NCBI RefSeq assembly: GCF_016746095.1
Contig: NZ_JAERTY010000005.1
Coordinates: 372,001-436,000, forward strand
Direction: 5' to 3'
Length of the DNA: 64,000 nt
Origin: Sphingobacterium faecale
GTDB taxonomy: Bacteria; Bacteroidota; Bacteroidia; Sphingobacteriales; Sphingobacteriaceae
The translations under genes were made by a program, and so were the position numbers. Below the pieces are notes generated by a model. The model was given only the letters and a program-made list of their open reading frames with translations. It searched no databases and was not told the DNA's origin. This document shows, piece by piece, positions 63,862-64,000 of the stretch (position 1 is the first letter of the stretch; each line of letters starts with the position of its first letter).

Positions 63862-64000
63862 ATGAACGATCCAAAAGAACTAATTGAAAAGTATAGATCC
63901 GGAAATTGTACTACCGAAGAGCTCGCTATCCTCCATCGATGGATTCACCAGATCAATCGAGATAAGGAGTCTAAGCTCACAGAAGAACAACTTATGGATG
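63862..64000 (+). CDS. FecR-family anti-sigma factor, N-terminal fragment cut by window edge
   Basis: The ATG at 63862 opens a frame to the window end (46 codons): MNDPKELIEKYRSGNCTTEE, then LAILHRWIHQ. The early acidic helix and the short (T/S)xEExxxLxxW pattern match the cytosolic sigma-binding N-terminus of FecR-like anti-sigma factors. It is 83 bp downstream of the ECF sigma gene. The membrane helix and periplasmic domain are outside the window. Confidence 0.75.
   Translation, partial: MNDPKELIEKYRSGNCTTEELAILHRWIHQINRDKESKLTEEQLMD

Noticed and set aside
1..64000. CRISPR arrays, tRNA or rRNA genes, insertion sequences, integrases
   Set aside because: None was seen on reading both strands; no regularly spaced long repeats and no transposase-like proteins.

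Overview
The window looks like a chromosomal segment of a Bacteroidetes soil or environmental bacterium, most likely a Sphingobacteriaceae relative (Sphingobacterium/Pedobacter type). The evidence is a SusC/SusD pair, Bacteroidetes-type promoters (TTTG, about 19 bp, TAnnTTTG) before many genes, almost no Shine-Dalgarno sequences, lipoprotein signals, and a FecI/FecR-type sigma/anti-sigma pair at the right edge. No rRNA, tRNA, CRISPR array, integrase or insertion sequence was found.

Left part (1-22 kb). An amino-sugar unit (nagA, then a GH20 hydrolase cut by the window edge) has a promoter with a LacI-like operator. Next comes a run of small-molecule export and resistance genes: a Tet-type MFS pump, an EamA exporter divergent from a MocR regulator, a CynX/NimT-type MFS divergent from an AraC regulator, and a two-gene unit of a blasticidin-deaminase-like cytidine deaminase plus chloramphenicol acetyltransferase. 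After a DUF6965-like gene and a lipoprotein come a four-gene ABC/adaptor/TolC export operon, the 5'-truncated remnant of a beta-helix surface protein, a membrane protein, a TPR-LuxR regulator, aspA and a small secreted NTF2-like protein.

Central island (22-53.4 kb). Twenty-five consecutive minus-strand genes form a polysaccharide or glycoconjugate utilisation locus. From upstream to downstream: (i) a cytosolic module of RidA, a hydroxyacyl-CoA-dehydrogenase-like enzyme and its degenerate paralogue, a class III aminotransferase, an M19 dipeptidase, a ceramidase-like amidase and a D-threonine aldolase/D-serine dehydratase-like enzyme, followed by a sialidase-fold protein; (ii) SusC, SusD, two surface lipoproteins, three more sialidase-fold proteins, a GATase-like protein, a GH43 and an alpha-solenoid protein; (iii) an MFS permease with an HpcH/HpaI aldolase, aldo/keto reductase, Gfo/Idh/MocA oxidoreductase and two SDRs. 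Each module starts with its own TAnnTTTG box. All four sialidase-fold proteins have FPS where sialidases have the Arg-containing FRIP motif, and the island has no recognisable neuraminate lyase, epimerase or kinase, so the target is probably not ordinary sialic acid. Two paralogous NTF2-like genes flank the island. Both are preceded by the same promoter with CGAAA repeats spaced exactly 21 bp apart, 33 bp upstream of the -7 box.

Right part (53.8-64 kb). The second NTF2-like gene, two outer-membrane barrel proteins, a palindrome-rich intergenic region, a 1668-residue DUF4132/MolR-like protein with a small downstream partner, a membrane fatty-acid desaturase, an ECF sigma factor and the start of a FecR-type anti-sigma factor.
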